Notes: generated by a model not told the origin, from the letters alone. A DNA stretch of 64,000 nt from Lichenicoccus sp965213775 (GCA_965213775.1 CBDCAC010000006.1:1-64000); one strand, 5' to 3'. Positions 1 to 9,494 are shown, counted from the stretch's first letter. A program made the numbers and translations.

Positions 1-1627
1 GACGCAGCAGCGGCCCCTGCCCGGGTTCGAGCAGCCCGCGCGCCGCGTCGGGATCGGCGAACACCGCGTCCACCAGCCGCAGCACCGGCTCGACCGAGCG
101 GAACGACACCGTCAGCGCCGGCTCGCGCCAGTCCTGGCCGCCCGCCCGCACCCGCTCGCGGAAGCGCTCGCGCCAGCGATGGAACTCCGCCGGATCCGCA
201 CCCTGGAAGGCGTAGATCGACTGCTTGTAGTCGCCGACGGCGAAGATGCTGCGCGGCCGCGCCCCGGCATTCCCGGCCCCGGCCCCGCCCTGCGGCTCGG
301 CGCCCAGGCCCGCGAAGAACTCCCCGGTCAGCGCCCAGGCGATCGCCCATTGCAGCGGCGACGTGTCCTGCACCTCGTCCAGCAGCAGGTGATCGATGCC
401 GCCATCGAGCTTGTACAGCACCCAGGCGACGCCCGGGTCGTCGAGCAGTGCCAGGGTGCGCGCGATCAGGTCGTCATAGTCGAGCAGGCTGCTCTCCTGC
501 TTGCGGCCGGCATGACGCTCCAGGATCGGCAGGGCGAGCCCGAGCAGGGCGGCGCTGCGCGCCGCGACCCTGATCGCACGGCACTCATCCTCCACCTCCT
601 GCACCCGCAGCGCCTCGGCGAGCAGCGCGTCCGCCACCTCCGGCGCCCCCTCGAGCCACTTGCCGCGGAAGATGCCCGAGGCGAGGCGCGGCGGCCCCTC
701 GCCGGTCAGGGCGAGGTCACGCCACGCGCTCCAGCCGGCGATGCGGGCGTCGTCCGGCTGGGCCAGCCAGTCCAGCCGCGCCGCCGCCGCCGCCTGCGCT
801 CCCTTGCCGCCCAGGCGCATCGCCAGCCGCAGCATGTCGGCGAGGTGCGCCTCGTCGGCACCGCGCACCGCATCGGCGATGCAGGCCTGCTCGTCCGGCC
901 GCGTGACGCCGGCGGCGCGACGCAGCGCCTGGTGCAGCAGCTCCGGATCCGATCGGAGCAGCGCCGCCGCCGCACCGGCCCCGGGCTTGCGCAGGCCGGC
1001 CTGCAGGGCACCCACCAGCTCGGTGAAGGCGCCGGCATTGACCTGCCCGGCCAGCAGGGCGAGTGCCGGATCGTCGGCCGGACGCTCGCCCAGCACCGCC
1101 TCGGCACTCGCGGCCAGCGCCAGCCGCTGGTCGGTGTCCTCGGCCAGCCGGAAATGCGGGCTGATCGCGGCCTCCAGCGGAAAGCGCCGCAGCAGCGACT
1201 GGCAGAAGGCGTGTATCGTGCCGATACGCATGCCGCCGGGCAGATCCAGCACGCGCGCGAACAGCGCCCGCGCCGCCTCGCGCGCCTCGGGCAGGGGCTC
1301 GACCTGCAGCGCGCGCAGCTCCGCGTCCAGACCGGCATCGGGCAGCGTCACCCAATGCCCGAGCTTGTCCTGCAGGCGGATCGACATCTCGGCCGCCGCC
1401 GCCTTGGTGAAGGTCAGGCACTGGATACGCGACGGTTCGCTGCCGGCCACCGGCGGATCGCCGGGCGACGCACCGGCCGCCGGGCCCGGCAGCATCAGCC
1501 GCAGCAGGCGGTCGATCAGCAGCTTGGTCTTGCCGCTTCCGGCCGACGCCGAGACGAACACCGACGCCGACGGGTCCGACGCCAGCAGCTGCTGCGCCTG
1601 GGCGCGTTTGATGACGTCGTCGCTCAC
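1..1627 (-). CDS. addA: Double-strand break repair helicase AddA (N-terminal part, cut by window edge)
   Basis: UvrD/Rep-type helicase subunit of the AddAB helicase-nuclease, which resects double-strand breaks for RecA loading. About 542 N-terminal residues are present; the family usually has about 1,150, so the C-terminal helicase part and RecB-like nuclease lie outside the window. Walker A is visible as ASAGSGKT (residues 27-34). A DEVQDT box near residue 414 is the Walker B motif, followed by a GDYKQSIYAFQGAD helicase motif near residue 465. The GTG start at 1627 overlaps the addB stop by four bases (GTGA), so the two subunits look translationally coupled. Identification is firm; only the 3' end is missing. 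Confidence 0.95.
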   Translation of the reverse strand, partial: MSDDVIKRAQAQQLLASDPSASVFVSASAGSGKTKLLIDRLLRLMLPGPAAGASPGDPPVAGSEPSRIQCLTFTKAAAAEMSIRLQDKLGHWVTLPDAGLDAELRALQVEPLPEAREAARALFARVLDLPGGMRIGTIHAFCQSLLRRFPLEAAISPHFRLAEDTDQRLALAASAEAVLGERPADDPALALLAGQVNAGAFTELVGALQAGLRKPGAGAAAALLRSDPELLHQALRRAAGVTRPDEQACIADAVRGADEAHLADMLRLAMRLGGKGAQAAAAARLDWLAQPDDARIAGWSAWRDLALTGEGPPRLASGIFRGKWLEGAPEVADALLAEALRVQEVEDECRAIRVAARSAALLGLALPILERHAGRKQESSLLDYDDLIARTLALLDDPGVAWVLYKLDGGIDHLLLDEVQDTSPLQWAIAWALTGEFFAGLGAEPQGGAGAGNAGARPRSIFAVGDYKQSIYAFQGADPAEFHRWRERFRERVRAGGQDWREPALTVSFRSVEPVLRLVDAVFADPDAARGLLEPGQGPLLR

Positions 1628-4600
1628 AGCCCGTCCTCGCGCGCCGCACTCCACTCCGCGACCCGCGCCAGGCCCGCATAGTCGCTGAAGCGCGGCGAGG
1701 CGCCGGGGCGCGGCTGCGACAGGTAGGGCTGCGCCGGATCGTCGTAGGCCGCGACCAGCGCGCCCAGCGCCTGCCAGCAGGAGGCGACCAGCTCGCGCAG
1801 CGCCGGCTGCTCCCTGACCGGCACCATCACCCGCCCGGGCTCGTGGCCGCCGGACAGGCTCCAGTAGGCGAGGGCGGAGGTCTCGCCCCGGAACTCCGGC
1901 CCGAAGCCGCCGAGGCGCGCCATCGCCGCCTCCAGCACCAGCTGCGAGGACCAGCCGGCCTTGACCAGGCCGGCGGCGGGCAGGGCGCCGGTCTTGTAGT
2001 CCAGCAGCGACAGCGTGCCGTCGGGGCAGATCTCGATCCGGTCGGCGCGGCCGCGCAGCACGAAGTCGCCGCCGGGCAGGCCGGACAGGGTGGCGCGGCC
2101 GCTGATCTCGCTGCCGATGCGCAGCGGCGGCTGCAGCCGCCTGCGCTCGACCTCCGCCTCGGCGACCCAGCCGGCGATGCGCAGCAGGCGCGGCCGCCAC
2201 CAGGCGGCGAGTGCGGGACGCAGCGCCGCCCGCTCGAGTGCCGCCAGGAAGCCGTCGCGCAGCAGTGCCGCCGCCTGCTCGGGCCAGCCGGCGCCGTGCG
2301 CGTGCAGGAAGTCCTGCAGCGCGTCGTGCACGATCATCCCGTAATCGGCGGCGTCGGCCGCCTGCTCCAGCGGCGGCAGCGCGCGCAGCCGGAGCACGTG
2401 GCGGGCGTGGATGGCGTAGGGATCGCGCATCCAGGTCTCGATCTCGGTGACGCTGAGGCTGCGCGGGCGGAGCGACAGCGCCGGCTTCGGCGCCGGTGCC
2501 GCGACCGGGCGCGGCGCCCGCTCGGGCTGGTCCAGCCGGCGCAGCCAGGACAGCGCCGGATGGGTGGCGAGGTGCTGCCCTCGCCCTCTCAGCCAGGCAT
2601 CGAGCCGCACCAGCCACCGCGCCGGCACCGCCGGCGCGCCGTCGCGTCGCTTCGGGCACGACAGCACGATCTCGGCCGCACCGCAGGCGGCGGTGAGGAA
2701 GTCATGCGCCGACTGGCCGATCGACGCCTCCGGCGAGGGCAGCCCGGCCTGCACCCGCATCGGCCGGCTCATCCAGGGCCCGGGGTCGGTGGCGTGCGGC
2801 CAGACGCCCTCCACCAGACCGCCCAGCACCGCCAGCTCGACCGATTGCAGCCGCGCCTCCAGCAGACCCCAGATGAAGATGCGGGGATGCTCGCGGGCGG
2901 CGTCGCGTCCGCGCAGGGCGCGCCGGCTGCGCACTGCGAGGCCGGCGAGCGAGGCATCCAGCAGCGGCGCCAGCACCGCGGGCGGCTGCGCCGGCAGGAT
3001 CGCCGCATGCGCCAGCAGCGCCGTCAAGTGCTCGGCGAGCGCGTTGCCGTCCTCGTGCGACCACAGCCGCTCCGCCCCGCTCAGCGTGTCGGTCGCGACC
3101 AGCGCCTCGGCGGCGCGCAGCAGCGCCTGCAGCAGCGCCGTCAGCTGCTGCGGCCGACGCGCCGCACAGATCCGCGCCAGCGGCGAGAGCACGGCCTCGA
3201 GCTCGTCGAGAAAACCGCGCACCAGCGGCGCATCCGCCGGACGGCGTCGCGGATCGTCGCATGCGGCCGACAGGGCGTGGCGGAGCCCGTCGATGCCGGG
3301 CCTGGGTGCGGGCCCGCGCAGACAGGCCAGCTCCAGCCTGCGCGCCAGGTTGCGGCACTGGCCCGGGCCGCGGCCCAGGGCGGCGAGCGGATGCTTGAGC
3401 AGCGCCAGCAGGGCGGCGGGCGGCAAGCCGTCGGCGCAGGCACGTGCCAGCAGGCGCAGCAGCACCGCCGGCGGGCTGGCGGCCAGCATCTCGCCGGCGC
3501 TGTCATCGACCATCACCCCGAACCGGGTCAGCTCGACCGCGACCCGTCCGGCCAGCATGCGGTCCGGCGTGATCAGCGCCGCCCGGTGGCCCGGGGTCTC
3601 GATGGCGTGGCGCAGCACCAGCGCGATCGCGGCCGCCTCCTCCTGCTGATCGGCGGGATCGATCCGGCTCAACCCGGCGAGCATCGCCGGCAGCGTGTCA
3701 TGCAGCCAGGCGCCGAGCGCGTGCTCGGGCAGCAGCGCCGCCTGCAGCGCCCGCACCCGGCCGGCCGGTACGGCGCCGGGTTCGGCGAGCGAACCGGCGA
3801 GGGGCGGCGCATCCTGCCACTCCGCCACCTGCGCCCGGCTGGCGCCGATCGCGCCCAGCAAGGCCGCGAGCCCGGCCTGCGCGTGGCCGTCCGGCAGCGA
3901 TGCGAACTGCGCCTCGTCCAGCGTGCGGTCGAGCCCCTGCAGCACCAGGACGGCGTCCGGCAGCCGGGCGATCACGCCCAGCAGCGCCGCCAGCGCCGGG
4001 CTCGCGACGGTGAAGCCGGCAGCCCAGACCGGCTGTCCCGCGCCGCGCTCGCGCCAGGCCGCCGCCTGCGCGCGCAGCAGGGCCGCCTGCCGCGCCGCCG
4101 GGTTCATCAGCTGGTTCTCCGCCAGCCATCGCGGCCAGGCGTCGGTGACGATGTGGAGGAACCGAAGCGTCTTCTGCCAGTGCTCGGCATGGTTCTCGGC
4201 GAGCAGCGGCAGGCGGGCGGCGAGATCGGTCTCCGCCCGCTCGGCCTCGTCCATCAGGTCGGCCAGCGACTGCGCCAGCAGCCAGGCCTGGTCGGCGACC
4301 GGGGCGGTGCCGAAATGCCGTCCGGCGGCCAGGATCAGCCGCGACAGCTCGGCCAGCCGGCGCATCGGCTCGACCGCCGGCGGCAGCTCCAGCGCCCCGG
4401 CCAGCGCCAGCGGCGCCTCGTCCAGCGCGCCGGCGGCGACGATGCGCGGCAGCAGCGTCACCCGGCCGCCGCGCAGGCGCAGGAACGCCTCGCCCAGCGC
4501 GCGCGCCGCGCGACGGGTCGGCAGCAGGATCATGCCGCGGCCGGCGGCTCGCTCCGCCTCGCCCGCATCGCCGTGCCGCAGCAGCCAGCGCTGCGCCAGG

Positions 4601-4674
4601 CTGTCGAGAAACGGCAGATGGCCCGGGATGCAGGCGAGCGCCGGTGTTGCGGCATCCATCGGTCGGCTCGTCAC
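1624..4674 (-). CDS. addB: Double-strand break repair protein AddB
   Basis: Partner of AddA in the AddAB nuclease. The 1,016-residue product has an inactivated-helicase-like body and a C-terminal PD-(D/E)XK nuclease core with SLLDYKTG near residue 893. The N-terminus (LLPTRRAARALGEAF) has no Walker A P-loop, as known for the alphaproteobacterial AddB branch and unlike Bacillus AddB. The start is GTG, overlapping the preceding nucleotidyltransferase stop by GTGA, and its own stop overlaps the addA start in the same way. The whole block probably forms one transcript starting at tsaE. Long open frames on the opposite strand are GC-driven shadows. Confidence 0.95.
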   Translation of the reverse strand: MTSRPMDAATPALACIPGHLPFLDSLAQRWLLRHGDAGEAERAAGRGMILLPTRRAARALGEAFLRLRGGRVTLLPRIVAAGALDEAPLALAGALELPPAVEPMRRLAELSRLILAAGRHFGTAPVADQAWLLAQSLADLMDEAERAETDLAARLPLLAENHAEHWQKTLRFLHIVTDAWPRWLAENQLMNPAARQAALLRAQAAAWRERGAGQPVWAAGFTVASPALAALLGVIARLPDAVLVLQGLDRTLDEAQFASLPDGHAQAGLAALLGAIGASRAQVAEWQDAPPLAGSLAEPGAVPAGRVRALQAALLPEHALGAWLHDTLPAMLAGLSRIDPADQQEEAAAIALVLRHAIETPGHRAALITPDRMLAGRVAVELTRFGVMVDDSAGEMLAASPPAVLLRLLARACADGLPPAALLALLKHPLAALGRGPGQCRNLARRLELACLRGPAPRPGIDGLRHALSAACDDPRRRPADAPLVRGFLDELEAVLSPLARICAARRPQQLTALLQALLRAAEALVATDTLSGAERLWSHEDGNALAEHLTALLAHAAILPAQPPAVLAPLLDASLAGLAVRSRRALRGRDAAREHPRIFIWGLLEARLQSVELAVLGGLVEGVWPHATDPGPWMSRPMRVQAGLPSPEASIGQSAHDFLTAACGAAEIVLSCPKRRDGAPAVPARWLVRLDAWLRGRGQHLATHPALSWLRRLDQPERAPRPVAAPAPKPALSLRPRSLSVTEIETWMRDPYAIHARHVLRLRALPPLEQAADAADYGMIVHDALQDFLHAHGAGWPEQAAALLRDGFLAALERAALRPALAAWWRPRLLRIAGWVAEAEVERRRLQPPLRIGSEISGRATLSGLPGGDFVLRGRADRIEICPDGTLSLLDYKTGALPAAGLVKAGWSSQLVLEAAMARLGGFGPEFRGETSALAYWSLSGGHEPGRVMVPVREQPALRELVASCWQALGALVAAYDDPAQPYLSQPRPGASPRFSDYAGLARVAEWSAAREDGL

Positions 4675-5492
4675 GTGTCGGAGGGGCCGAAGGTCGGGTC
4701 GCGCAGCGCCGCCGCGGCGGCGATCAGGTCGGCCGGCCGCGAGAGGTGGAACCAGGGGCCGTCATGCACCAGCCCGCGGGCGCGGCGGGTGCGGATGGCG
4801 CGGTCCCAGAGCAGGTTCATGCTGAACCGGCCGGCGGCGATGCCGTCGAACAGGCGCGGCGAGACGATCTGCACCCCGGCATAGACGTACGGCACGATCT
4901 CGTGCTCGCCGCGCCGGCGCAGCTTGCCGTCGGGATCGAGCGCGAAGTCGCCGGCGAAATCCGGCAGGCCGACATCGCCCACCGCGCCGACGATGCGGCT
5001 GAGCAGCAGCAGCGCGTCGAGCCGCTCCGGATCGAAGCCGGCGGCCAGGCGCCGCAGCGCCGGGGACGGCCCGTCGAGCCAGAGGCTGTCGCCGTTGACC
5101 ACGAAGAACGGCGCCTCGCGGTCGAGCAGCCCGGCATCGAGTGCCGCGCGCACCGCGCCGCCGGTCTCCAGCGGCTCGGGCTCGCGCAGCGCCACCGTGC
5201 GCGGCGGTCCGGGCCGGCGCGCGCCGCGGGCGAGCAGGTGCCGCTCGACCTGGTCGGCCTGCCAGTGCGCGTTGACCACCACCTGCTCGACCCCGGCGGC
5301 GGCGAGCCGGTCCAGCGCGTGGTCGAGCAGGCTCTGGCCGCCGACCAGCAGCAGCGGCTTGGCGGTGGCGTCGGTGAGCGGGCGCATGCGGCGCCCGCGC
5401 CCGGCCGCCAGCAGCATCGCGCCCCGCGGCTCGCGCGAGGCGAGACCCGGGAACAGCCCGCCGGTCGCCCCCTGAAGACTCCCGACGCTCAC
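4671..5492 (-). CDS. Nucleotidyltransferase family protein, MurU-like
   Basis: Sugar-1-phosphate nucleotidyltransferase of 273 residues. The signature LLAAGRGRRMRPLT, then AKPLL, sits just after a 25-residue leader; VVNGDSLW later marks the metal-binding Asp of the GT-A-like fold. Position between tsaE and addB is the usual place of MurU, which makes UDP-N-acetylmuramate from MurNAc-1-phosphate in cell-wall recycling; related mannose-1-phosphate guanylyltransferases look similar. The GTG at 5492 overlaps the tsaE stop (GTGA) and adds residues before the conserved core; an internal ATG at the core (MLLAAG) is the alternative start. The recycling kinase AmgK, commonly adjacent, is not here. Family certain, substrate inferred. 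Confidence 0.85.
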   Translation of the reverse strand: MSVGSLQGATGGLFPGLASREPRGAMLLAAGRGRRMRPLTDATAKPLLLVGGQSLLDHALDRLAAAGVEQVVVNAHWQADQVERHLLARGARRPGPPRTVALREPEPLETGGAVRAALDAGLLDREAPFFVVNGDSLWLDGPSPALRRLAAGFDPERLDALLLLSRIVGAVGDVGLPDFAGDFALDPDGKLRRRGEHEIVPYVYAGVQIVSPRLFDGIAAGRFSMNLLWDRAIRTRRARGLVHDGPWFHLSRPADLIAAAAALRDPTFGPSDT

Positions 5493-5968
5493 CGGTCCGC
5501 CGCCTGGTGCAGCCAGGCGCGCCGCTGCACCCAGCCGGAGAAGCTGGCCAGCCGCAGCCCGGGATGCCCCGCCGCCGGACGCAGCGTCAGGGTCAGGGCG
5601 TCGGGCGGCCGCAGCGCGCCGAGCCGGTCCGGCCACTCCACCAACACGACGCCCTCGCGCGCCTCGTCCCAGCCGAGCTCCTCGACGGCGCGCCCGGCCG
5701 CACCGGGCCCGCCCTCCAGCCGCCACAGGTCGAAGTGCGAGACCGTGAAGCCGGCGGCGTCGTAGCTCTGCACCAGGGTATAGCTCGGGCTCGGCACCTC
5801 CAGCGCCGGTGCGCGGCACAGCGCGCGCAGCACGGCGCGCGCGAGCGCCGTCTTGCCGGCGCCGAGCGGCCCCTCCAGCAGCACGCTGTCGCCGGCGCGC
5901 AGCGCGGCCGCGAGCGTGCCGCCGAGTCGCTCCGTGGCCGCCAGGTCCTCGAGCTGCAACTCATCCAT
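5489..5968 (-). CDS. tsaE: tRNA threonylcarbamoyladenosine biosynthesis ATPase TsaE
   Basis: ATPase required with TsaB and TsaD for the t6A37 modification of ANN-decoding tRNAs. The 159-residue product has the Walker A motif GPLGAGKT near residues 33-40, then the TsaE-typical VPSPSYTLVQSY, and HFDLWRLE and VLVEWPDR blocks. ATG at 5968 is taken as start; an in-frame ATG at 5977 (three residues earlier) is equally possible and neither has a strong Shine-Dalgarno sequence. First gene of the tsaE-nucleotidyltransferase-addB-addA chain, divergent from the reductase gene with 90 bases between start codons that must hold both promoters. Confidence 0.93.
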   Translation of the reverse strand: MDELQLEDLAATERLGGTLAAALRAGDSVLLEGPLGAGKTALARAVLRALCRAPALEVPSPSYTLVQSYDAAGFTVSHFDLWRLEGGPGAAGRAVEELGWDEAREGVVLVEWPDRLGALRPPDALTLTLRPAAGHPGLRLASFSGWVQRRAWLHQAADR

Positions 5969-6058
5969 CCGCCGCATCTTGCCGTAGCCCGAACCGGCTC
6001 CACAATATACCCGGCCGAACCATGACGGGCAGCCCGGATGGGCAATGATAGGGTGACG

Positions 6059-7099
6059 ATGTCGCAACGCGCGCAGAACGAGACCGAAGCCGACGTGGCG
6101 ATCATCGGCGCGGGGCCGGTCGGGCTGTTCGCGGCGTTCCAGTGCGGCATGCTGAAGCTGCGCTGCGTGCTGATCGACAGCCTGGCCGAGACCGGCGGCC
6201 AGTGCGCGGCGCTGTATCCGGAGAAGCCGATCTACGACATCCCCGCACATCCCGCGATCGAGGGCGCGGCCCTGGTCGCCGCCCTGGAGGCGCAGATCGC
6301 GCCGTTCGCGGTGCCGCGCCTGCTGGAGCGGCGGGTGGAGCGGCTGGAGGGCGCGCGCGGCGCCTTCGTGCTCGACACCGACCGCGGCGAGCGGGTGCGG
6401 GCGCGCGCGGTGCTGATCGCCGCCGGCGCCGGCGCGTTCGGGCCGAACCGGCCGCCGCTGTCCGGGCTGGACGCCTTCGAGCGCAGCGGCGCCGTGCAGT
6501 ACTCGGTGCGCCAGAGGGAAGCGTTCCGCGGCAAGCGGGTGGTGATCGCGGGCGGCGGCGACAGCGCCGTCGACTGGGCCTTGGCGCTGCGCGAGGTGGC
6601 GGCCCGCGTCTTCCTGGTGCATCGCCGCTCCAGGTTCCGCGCCGCACCCGAGAGCCTGTCGCGGCTGGAGGCGGCATGCGGGCCGGATGGGCCGATCGAG
6701 CGCGTCGTGCCCTACCAGCTGCACGGCCTGCAGGGCGAGGCCGGACGACTGGCCGCCGTCGATGTGGCGACGCTGGACGGCGCGGTGCGCCGGATCGAGG
6801 CGGACCACCTGCTGGCGTTCTTCGGGCTTTCGACCGACCTCGGGCCGATCGCGCACTGGAACCTGCAATCGAGCGCGCACCATGTCCAGGTGACGCCGAG
6901 CAGCTGCGAGACCTCCTGGCCCGGCGTGTTCGCGATCGGCGACGTCGCGACCTATCCCGGCAAGCTCAAGCTGATCCTGCAGGGCTTCAGCGAGGCGGCG
7001 ATGGCGGCGCACGCGATCCATCCGATCGTCCATCCCGACACCGCGCTGCATTTCGAGTACTCCACCAGCAAGGGCGTGCCGGCGATGTCCGCACCGTGA
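6059..7099 (+). CDS. Ferredoxin/flavodoxin--NADP+ reductase, thioredoxin reductase-like type
   Basis: FAD- and NADPH-binding reductase (346 residues) of the thioredoxin-reductase-like FNR class that passes electrons between NADPH and ferredoxin or flavodoxin. FAD-binding IIGAGPVGLFAAFQ is near the N-terminus, followed by the class signature ETGGQCAALYPEKPIYDIP. The NADPH site IAGGGDSAVDWAL lies mid-protein and AIGDVATYPGKLKLI closes the second FAD half. No CxxC redox pair, which separates it from true thioredoxin reductase. ATG at 6059 is chosen over an upstream in-frame start at 6038 because the conserved N-terminus fits it better. It lies 10 bases before alr but the two functions are not obviously linked. 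Confidence 0.92.
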   Translation: MSQRAQNETEADVAIIGAGPVGLFAAFQCGMLKLRCVLIDSLAETGGQCAALYPEKPIYDIPAHPAIEGAALVAALEAQIAPFAVPRLLERRVERLEGARGAFVLDTDRGERVRARAVLIAAGAGAFGPNRPPLSGLDAFERSGAVQYSVRQREAFRGKRVVIAGGGDSAVDWALALREVAARVFLVHRRSRFRAAPESLSRLEAACGPDGPIERVVPYQLHGLQGEAGRLAAVDVATLDGAVRRIEADHLLAFFGLSTDLGPIAHWNLQSSAHHVQVTPSSCETSWPGVFAIGDVATYPGKLKLILQGFSEAAMAAHAIHPIVHPDTALHFEYSTSKGVPAMSAP

Positions 7100-7109
7100 C
7101 GGCTGGGCG

Positions 7110-8237
7110 GTGAACGCTTCCTGGGCCGGCGGCCTGCTGACGGTCGACCTGGACGCGATCGCGGCGAACTACCGGCTGCTGCGCGACCTCTGCGCACCGG
7201 CACTCTGTGCGGCCGTGGTCAAGGCCGACGGCTACGGGCTGGGGGCGCCGGCGGTGGCGCTTCGGCTGCAGCGCGAGGGCTGCCGGCACTTCTTCGTCGC
7301 CCACCTGCAGGAAGGCGCGGCGCTGCGGCCGTGCCTGCAGCCCGACTGCGCCCTCTACGTGCTCAACGGGCCGATGCCCGGCTGCTGCGAGGCGATGCTG
7401 CGGCAAGGGCTGATCCCGGTGCTGAACAGCCTCGAGCAGCTCGACGAGTGGCAGGCGCTGTCGCGGCTCGAGCGCCGGCCGCTGCCGGCGGCGCTGCAGC
7501 TCGACACCGGGATGTCGCGCTTCGGCCTGTCGGAGGCGGAGGTGGAGGCGCTCGCCCGCGATCCGGCGCGGCTGGATGGGGTGGCGCCGGTTCTGCTGAT
7601 GAGCCACCTGGCCTGCGCCGACATGCCCGATCATCCGGCCAACGCCGAGCAGCGACGCCGCTTCGCCGCGCTCTGCCCGCTGTTCGCGGACGTACGCGCC
7701 AGCCTCGCCGCCTCCTCGGGCAGCTTCCTGGGCCCGGACTACCGCTTCGGCATGATACGTCCCGGTGCGGCGCTGTACGGCGTCAACCCGGTGCCCGGAC
7801 GCCCGAACCCGATGCATCCGGTGATCCGCCTGCAGGGGCGCGTGGTGCAGCTGCGCTGGATCCAGGCCGGTGCCAGCGTCGGCTACGGCGCCCGGTTCGT
7901 GGCACCCGCGCCGCGTCGGATCGCCACCGTGGGCGTGGGCTATGCGGACGGCTTCCTGCGCGCCGCCGGCGGACGCGGCGTCGCCACGCTCTCGTCGGGC
8001 GAGGCTACGCCACTGCCGATCGTCGGCCGGATCTCGATGGACAGCCTCGCCCTCGACGTGACGTCGCTCGGCGACACGCCGCTGCCGCCCGGCACCGAGA
8101 TCGACCTGATCGGCCCGCATCGCAGCCTCGACGACGCCGCCGCCGACGCCGGCACCATCGGCTACGAGATACTCACCGCACTCGGCGCGCGCTATCACCG
8201 CCGCTATCTCGGTGCCGACCAAGGAGAGGCCGCATGA
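7110..8237 (+). CDS. alr: Alanine racemase
   Basis: PLP enzyme interconverting L- and D-alanine. The pyridoxal lysine is K38 in VVKADGYGLG and the second catalytic base is Tyr259 in SVGYGARF; VGYADGFLR follows. At 375 residues it has normal length. Start is GTG at 7110. The stop overlaps the dadA start (ATGA), so it is coupled to the D-alanine dehydrogenase and may act catabolically, as DadX does in enterobacteria. It could also be the only racemase and serve peptidoglycan synthesis; the window cannot tell. Confidence 0.95.
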   Translation: MNASWAGGLLTVDLDAIAANYRLLRDLCAPALCAAVVKADGYGLGAPAVALRLQREGCRHFFVAHLQEGAALRPCLQPDCALYVLNGPMPGCCEAMLRQGLIPVLNSLEQLDEWQALSRLERRPLPAALQLDTGMSRFGLSEAEVEALARDPARLDGVAPVLLMSHLACADMPDHPANAEQRRRFAALCPLFADVRASLAASSGSFLGPDYRFGMIRPGAALYGVNPVPGRPNPMHPVIRLQGRVVQLRWIQAGASVGYGARFVAPAPRRIATVGVGYADGFLRAAGGRGVATLSSGEATPLPIVGRISMDSLALDVTSLGDTPLPPGTEIDLIGPHRSLDDAAADAGTIGYEILTALGARYHRRYLGADQGEAA

Positions 8238-9487
8238 AGGTCATCGTGCTCGGCGGCGGCGTGATCGGGGTGAGCTCGGCCTGGTACCTGGCGCGGCTCG
8301 GCCATGCGGTGGAGCTGCTCGACCGGCACCAGCAGACCGGGATGGAGACCAGCTTCGCCAATGCCGGCCAGGTCTCGCCCGGCTACTCCACGCCGTGGGC
8401 CGCGCCCGGACTGCCGCGCAAGGCGCTCGGCTGGATGCTCGGCAAGCACAGCCCGCTGGTGATCCGCGCCCGGCTGGACCCGGCGATGTGGCGCTGGATG
8501 ATCCAGCTGCTGCGCAACTGCAACGACGAGGCCTACGCCCGCAACAAGGGCCGCATGCTGCGCCTCGCCGAGTACAGCCGCGACTGCCTCGGCGACCTGC
8601 GCGTCGAGACCGGCATCCGCTACGACGACCGGCAGCGCGGCCTGGTGCAGCTGTTCCGCAAGCAGTCGCAGCTCGACCACGCGGCGGAGGACATGCGCAT
8701 CCTCGCCGAGGGCGGGGTCGCGCACGAGCTGCTCGACGTGGCGGGCTGCGTGCGCGCCGAGCCGGCGCTGGCACGGGTGCGCCACCTGCTGAAGGGTGGC
8801 CTGCGGCTGCCGGGCGACGAGTCCGGCGACGCGCACCTGTTCACCCGCCGTCTGGCGGAGCGCGCCGCCGAGGCGGGCGTGGTGTTCCGCACCGGCATCT
8901 CGATCCATGCGCTGCGCACCGAGGGCGACACGGTCACCGCCGTGCACACCGATCGCGGCCCGATCAGCGGCGACGCCTACCTGGTGGCGATGGGCAGCTA
9001 CACCCCGGCGCTGCTCAGGCCGCTCGGCATCCGGCTGCCGGTCTACCCGGTGAAGGGCTACTCACTCACCATCCCGCTGACCGATCCGGCGCGCGCGCCG
9101 GTCTCGACGGTCAACGACGAGACCTACAAGGTCGCGATTACCCGGCTCGGCGACCGCATCCGCGTCGGCGGCACCGCCGAGCTCACCGGCTACGACCTGC
9201 GGCTGCGCGCCGAGCGCCGCGAGACGCTGGAGCTGAGCTTCAACGAGCTGTTCGGCGGCGGCGACCTCTCGCGCGCCAGCTTCTGGACCGGGCTGCGGCC
9301 GAACACGCCGGACGGCACGCCGGTGGTGGGACCCGCCGGACGCTATCGCAACCTGTGGCTCAACACCGGGCACGGCACGCTGGGCTGGACCATGGCCTGC
9401 GGCTCCGGCCGGCTGGTCGCCGACCTGATCGCCGGGCGTCGCCCCAATATCGAGCATGAGGACCTGTCACTGGCGCGTTATGGTTAG
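8234..9487 (+). CDS. dadA: D-amino acid dehydrogenase small subunit
   Basis: Membrane-associated FAD enzyme that oxidises D-alanine and other D-amino acids to 2-oxo acids, feeding electrons to the respiratory chain. The 417-residue product begins with the dinucleotide-binding VLGGGVIGVSSAWYLA and carries the DadA block SFANAGQVSPGYSTPWAAPG. C-terminal WTGLRPNTPDGTPVVG and NTGHGTLGWTMACGSG are family hallmarks. It starts inside the alr stop codon (ATGA overlap) after an AAGGAGAGG ribosome-binding site located within alr. Together the pair converts L-alanine to pyruvate by way of D-alanine. Confidence 0.96.
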   Translation: MKVIVLGGGVIGVSSAWYLARLGHAVELLDRHQQTGMETSFANAGQVSPGYSTPWAAPGLPRKALGWMLGKHSPLVIRARLDPAMWRWMIQLLRNCNDEAYARNKGRMLRLAEYSRDCLGDLRVETGIRYDDRQRGLVQLFRKQSQLDHAAEDMRILAEGGVAHELLDVAGCVRAEPALARVRHLLKGGLRLPGDESGDAHLFTRRLAERAAEAGVVFRTGISIHALRTEGDTVTAVHTDRGPISGDAYLVAMGSYTPALLRPLGIRLPVYPVKGYSLTIPLTDPARAPVSTVNDETYKVAITRLGDRIRVGGTAELTGYDLRLRAERRETLELSFNELFGGGDLSRASFWTGLRPNTPDGTPVVGPAGRYRNLWLNTGHGTLGWTMACGSGRLVADLIAGRRPNIEHEDLSLARYG

Positions 9488-9494
9488 CAGGCCT

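Noticed and set aside
1843..4884. A 1,013-residue open frame on the plus strand opposite addB
   Set aside because: Composition is Arg/Gln/Gly-rich with no domain; it mirrors the codon pattern of addB, which is clearly the real gene. Many similar antisense frames in this GC-rich window were discarded for the same reason.
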